Positions 61,955 through 64,000 of a stretch of DNA of 64,000 nt are shown in pieces (within the stretch, counting starts at the first letter, position 1; each line of letters begins with the position of its first letter). The stretch is from Isoetes taiwanensis (lineage: Eukaryota > Streptophyta > Lycopodiopsida > Isoetales > Isoetaceae), in NCBI GenBank assembly GCA_021234155.1, contig JAJEKV010000034.1, forward strand, positions 7,484,028-7,548,027, in the 5' to 3' direction. The notes under the pieces were generated by a model, which saw only the letters and a program-made list of their open reading frames with translations, was not told where the DNA came from and made no database searches. The translations under genes were made by a program, and so were the position numbers.

Positions 61955-63199
61955 TGCCCCCTTGCTCTGCAGCATTCGCATGTTGTGGATTCTGTTCGCT
62001 TCGATAGTGATCCATAGAAACATCAACTTAGTGCCTTGGACATTACCTCCATGAATGGCTCTATTTCTCAATAGATCAATAATTAGATTATCATTGAAGA
62101 AGTTGATTCCCCTCTTTATTGAATGAGTAGTAGCAGCTTTGATAACTTCGATTTAGGACCAAGCCACTCCGATAAGTTCTAAGAAAAGTTTTAATCTGAT
62201 AACTTCGATTGAGGAACAAGCCACTCCGATAAATTCTAAGAAAAGTTCTAAGAGCATATTAGGTGCTAATATATTGAACTTATAAATTTGATATACAACT
62301 TTTTGATGGCATTACATTTTGACCTATGTCTGGGTGAGTCAACTTATGGTCTTGCACAACATACTCCTAAACTCGTGCCCCTAACAACTAGCATATAAAG
62401 CATTAGCTAACATAGGGAACGAGTAATTTAAAATAGTTAATGTTTGGAATCGCTCAAACTGGAATGGATTTCGAACGGCCATACTTATGTTAGGCCTAAC
62501 TACTACAATTCAAACCAATAGTGAGTCAGTGGGGAAGAGAAATGTTCGCGGCGGCCTTGGCCGCCGCGATAAATTTCTTGTAGGCCTAAGTTTTGTGGAC
62601 ATTATTGAATGGGTTTATTTTTTTCCATTTTGGCTCTATCACAATGGGTACATTTTATGCTATCTTGACGTTGAGATGATGTTATGTTGAGGAGGTTTCA
62701 AGTTTTGGTGCCTACTATATATCTTCACACCTACTATCTTGCCTTCTCTAAGACTAGTAGCTTCTTCATCCATCGCCATTGTCATCACACCATTGTTTTC
62801 TTGCCTTTATCAACCCATTCTTGCATTTAGTCCACAATCTCTAGATTCCTTTTGAGACAGATTCCAAAATCTGTAAGCCATCCTGGTTGACTTTTATCAA
62901 GATGTGGCTTGTAGATGTTCAGCACCATGTTTGCAAGAAGCAGCCTACGCTTTTTGCTTTTAGTCCACGAACTCTCTGAGGATTTTCTTTCCCTTCTGCT
63001 TCTTTAAGGATATCATGCGAAAATCCTCGTGTTTTCTTGTGAAAAATTGTTGTAGTCCCAAGATTTGTTTACGAACACCTGTCATATACTATTTATCCAA
63101 ATTAGTATTTCTCCTCCCTTCTTTAGTCCTCTCTTTTGTATCCTCGCTGTTGCAACTTTTTTGTCCGTCTCATTTTTTAGCTTGAAGTATTCTTGAATA
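61955..63199. other. Intergenic sequence with small repeats
   Basis: A tandem duplication of about 55-58 bp lies at about 62136-62250 (TGATAACTTCGATT, CAAGCCACTCCGATAA). A GC palindrome CGCGGCGGCC...GGCCGCCGCG sits at about 62547-62568, inside longer arms AGAAATGTT / ATAAATTTCT. The segment at about 62917-63005 repeats the one at about 56676-56760. No gene is supported. Confidence 0.5.
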
Positions 63200-63690
63200 A
63201 AAGGTCTCTTGAAGTGAGAGCAAAGAGACAAGCTGGCTTCAAAAAGAAGAAATCAATGACAGATGATTTGATTACTTTTAGGGCGACTACAGATGCTATT
63301 AAGAAAATGAAGAAGCCTCTTTTTGCATTATTTGTGGCCTTGACCAAGGCCTTCAACATGGTAAGGAGGAAAACCCATGGATCATACTAGAGGATATTGG
63401 AATGCCATGAGAAACTAACGGTGCAATTGTTTCCCCCCTAGTAAAGATTGCCAAGACACATTGTTGGTTAGTAATATTGGGATGAAACATTGCCAGCACA
63501 TTTGTTAGTAATATTAGCGTGAAACAAGTGTAGAGCAATTTAAATTTTGGATAGCCAATATGGGGAACATTGGCACGCAAGTTGGAGGATACGGTTTGCT
63601 CATGCTATATGTAGATGGTGACGTAGTGTTTATCTCAACAAGCATGGCGAGGATGCAAAACATTTAGCTGTCTTATCTTCTTTGTACTTA
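63200..63690 (+). pseudogene. Degenerate non-LTR reverse transcriptase fragment
   Basis: RAKRQAGFKKKKSMTDDLIT, FRATTDAIKKMKKPLFALFV and ALTKAFNMVRR match the QAGFR...STxDHI and FVDxxKAFD motifs of jockey/CR1-like RTs. Further on, YGLLMLYVDGDVVFISTSM corresponds to the catalytic YADD strand, degraded to YVDG. Frameshifts and deletions separate the two. Same general type as the relic at 12806 and the GC-rich element. Confidence 0.72.
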
Positions 63691-64000
63691 TGAAAGCAAA
63701 TATGAGCAAAGCTAAGGTAGCATGGTGGGATGCAAAATATTTTTATCTTCTTTCTGCAACATCACAACTATGAAAGTAAATCTGGGCAAAATTGGAGACT
63801 AGAGATAAGGATATTAATTGGCACTACAAAAATGGAAAAAGTTGGCAAAAACATTATAGACATGTTGAGTCGAATGCAAAACAATGAGCCACTTGACTAT
63901 AGTCAGAGATATGCAATTAATCAGTTGCCTGAGTCATAATGCAGAGTCTGGAAAAGGGTTGATACGCTGCCTAAGAAGAATGATTAGGCTGCCATTGATG
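63691..64000. other. End of window, nothing recognised
   Basis: AT-rich. A 69-codon open frame at 63730-63939 has no recognised motif. It may be downstream sequence of the RT relic. Confidence 0.4.

Overview
The window is nuclear DNA of a land plant. The evidence is spliced genes with GT-AG introns, plant-type LRR receptor kinases, PPR and nucleotide-sugar (RHM) relics, and Ty1/copia and non-LTR retrotransposons primed by the plant initiator-Met PBS TGGTATCAGAGC. The short-intron genes, low gene density and dense nested retroelements would suit a seed-free vascular plant (lycophyte or fern), but the sequence alone does not fix the clade. No bacterial genes, rRNA, tRNA or CRISPR were seen.

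Genes. Two paralogous leucine-rich-repeat receptor kinases of the At1g06840 (LRR-VIII-1) type lie in convergent orientation at the two sides of the window: 452-3772 (+, 5' end outside the window) and 50035-56008 (-, six further LRR exons visible). Corresponding kinase exons have identical or nearly identical lengths. A third gene at 57430-61954 encodes a small one-pass membrane protein. It is frameshifted and split by a young copia insertion.

Relics between the kinases. There is an unrecognised broken coding region (6061-8581, -), a deleted LINE (9953-12745, -) and an RT fragment (12806-13242, +). A copia LTR-gag head is fused in frame to a LINE (13245-17720). Pseudogene pieces follow: RHM rhamnose synthase (18990-19410, -), PPR proteins (22445-23000, - and 23790-23990, +) and the nucleolar GTPase NOG2/NUG2 (27491-28256, -).

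Retroelement complex at 28.9-48.4 kb. Three internal domains of one copia family sit head-to-tail and share LTRs: pol#1 - LTR - gag/pol#2 - LTR - gag/pol#3. Domains #1 and #2 carry the same deletion of integrase, RT and RNase H. Domain #3 has these genes but is disabled in several ways. Three insertions interrupt the array. The first is a GC-rich endonuclease/RT non-LTR element (29909-34695) placed at the junction of the polypurine end and the LTR. The second is a 3-kb non-autonomous LTR element (35596-38553) with a GATCC target duplication, carrying a piece of a TM9SF/nonaspanin gene. The third is a 3.8-kb repeat-rich block (42004-45803). In #3 the RT reading frame contains a copied piece of the element's own integrase.

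Right end. The second kinase gene is followed by the membrane-protein gene, which holds a complete-ended but RT-less copia element (58022-61415, TSD ATATC). Anonymous AT-rich sequence and a degenerate non-LTR RT (63200-63690) come last.

Overall the window records nested, chimeric and recombined retrotransposon activity between two live-looking receptor kinase genes. No operon-like or defence-like cluster was found. The most unusual objects are the chimeric and tandem retroelements and the gene-capturing LTR element.
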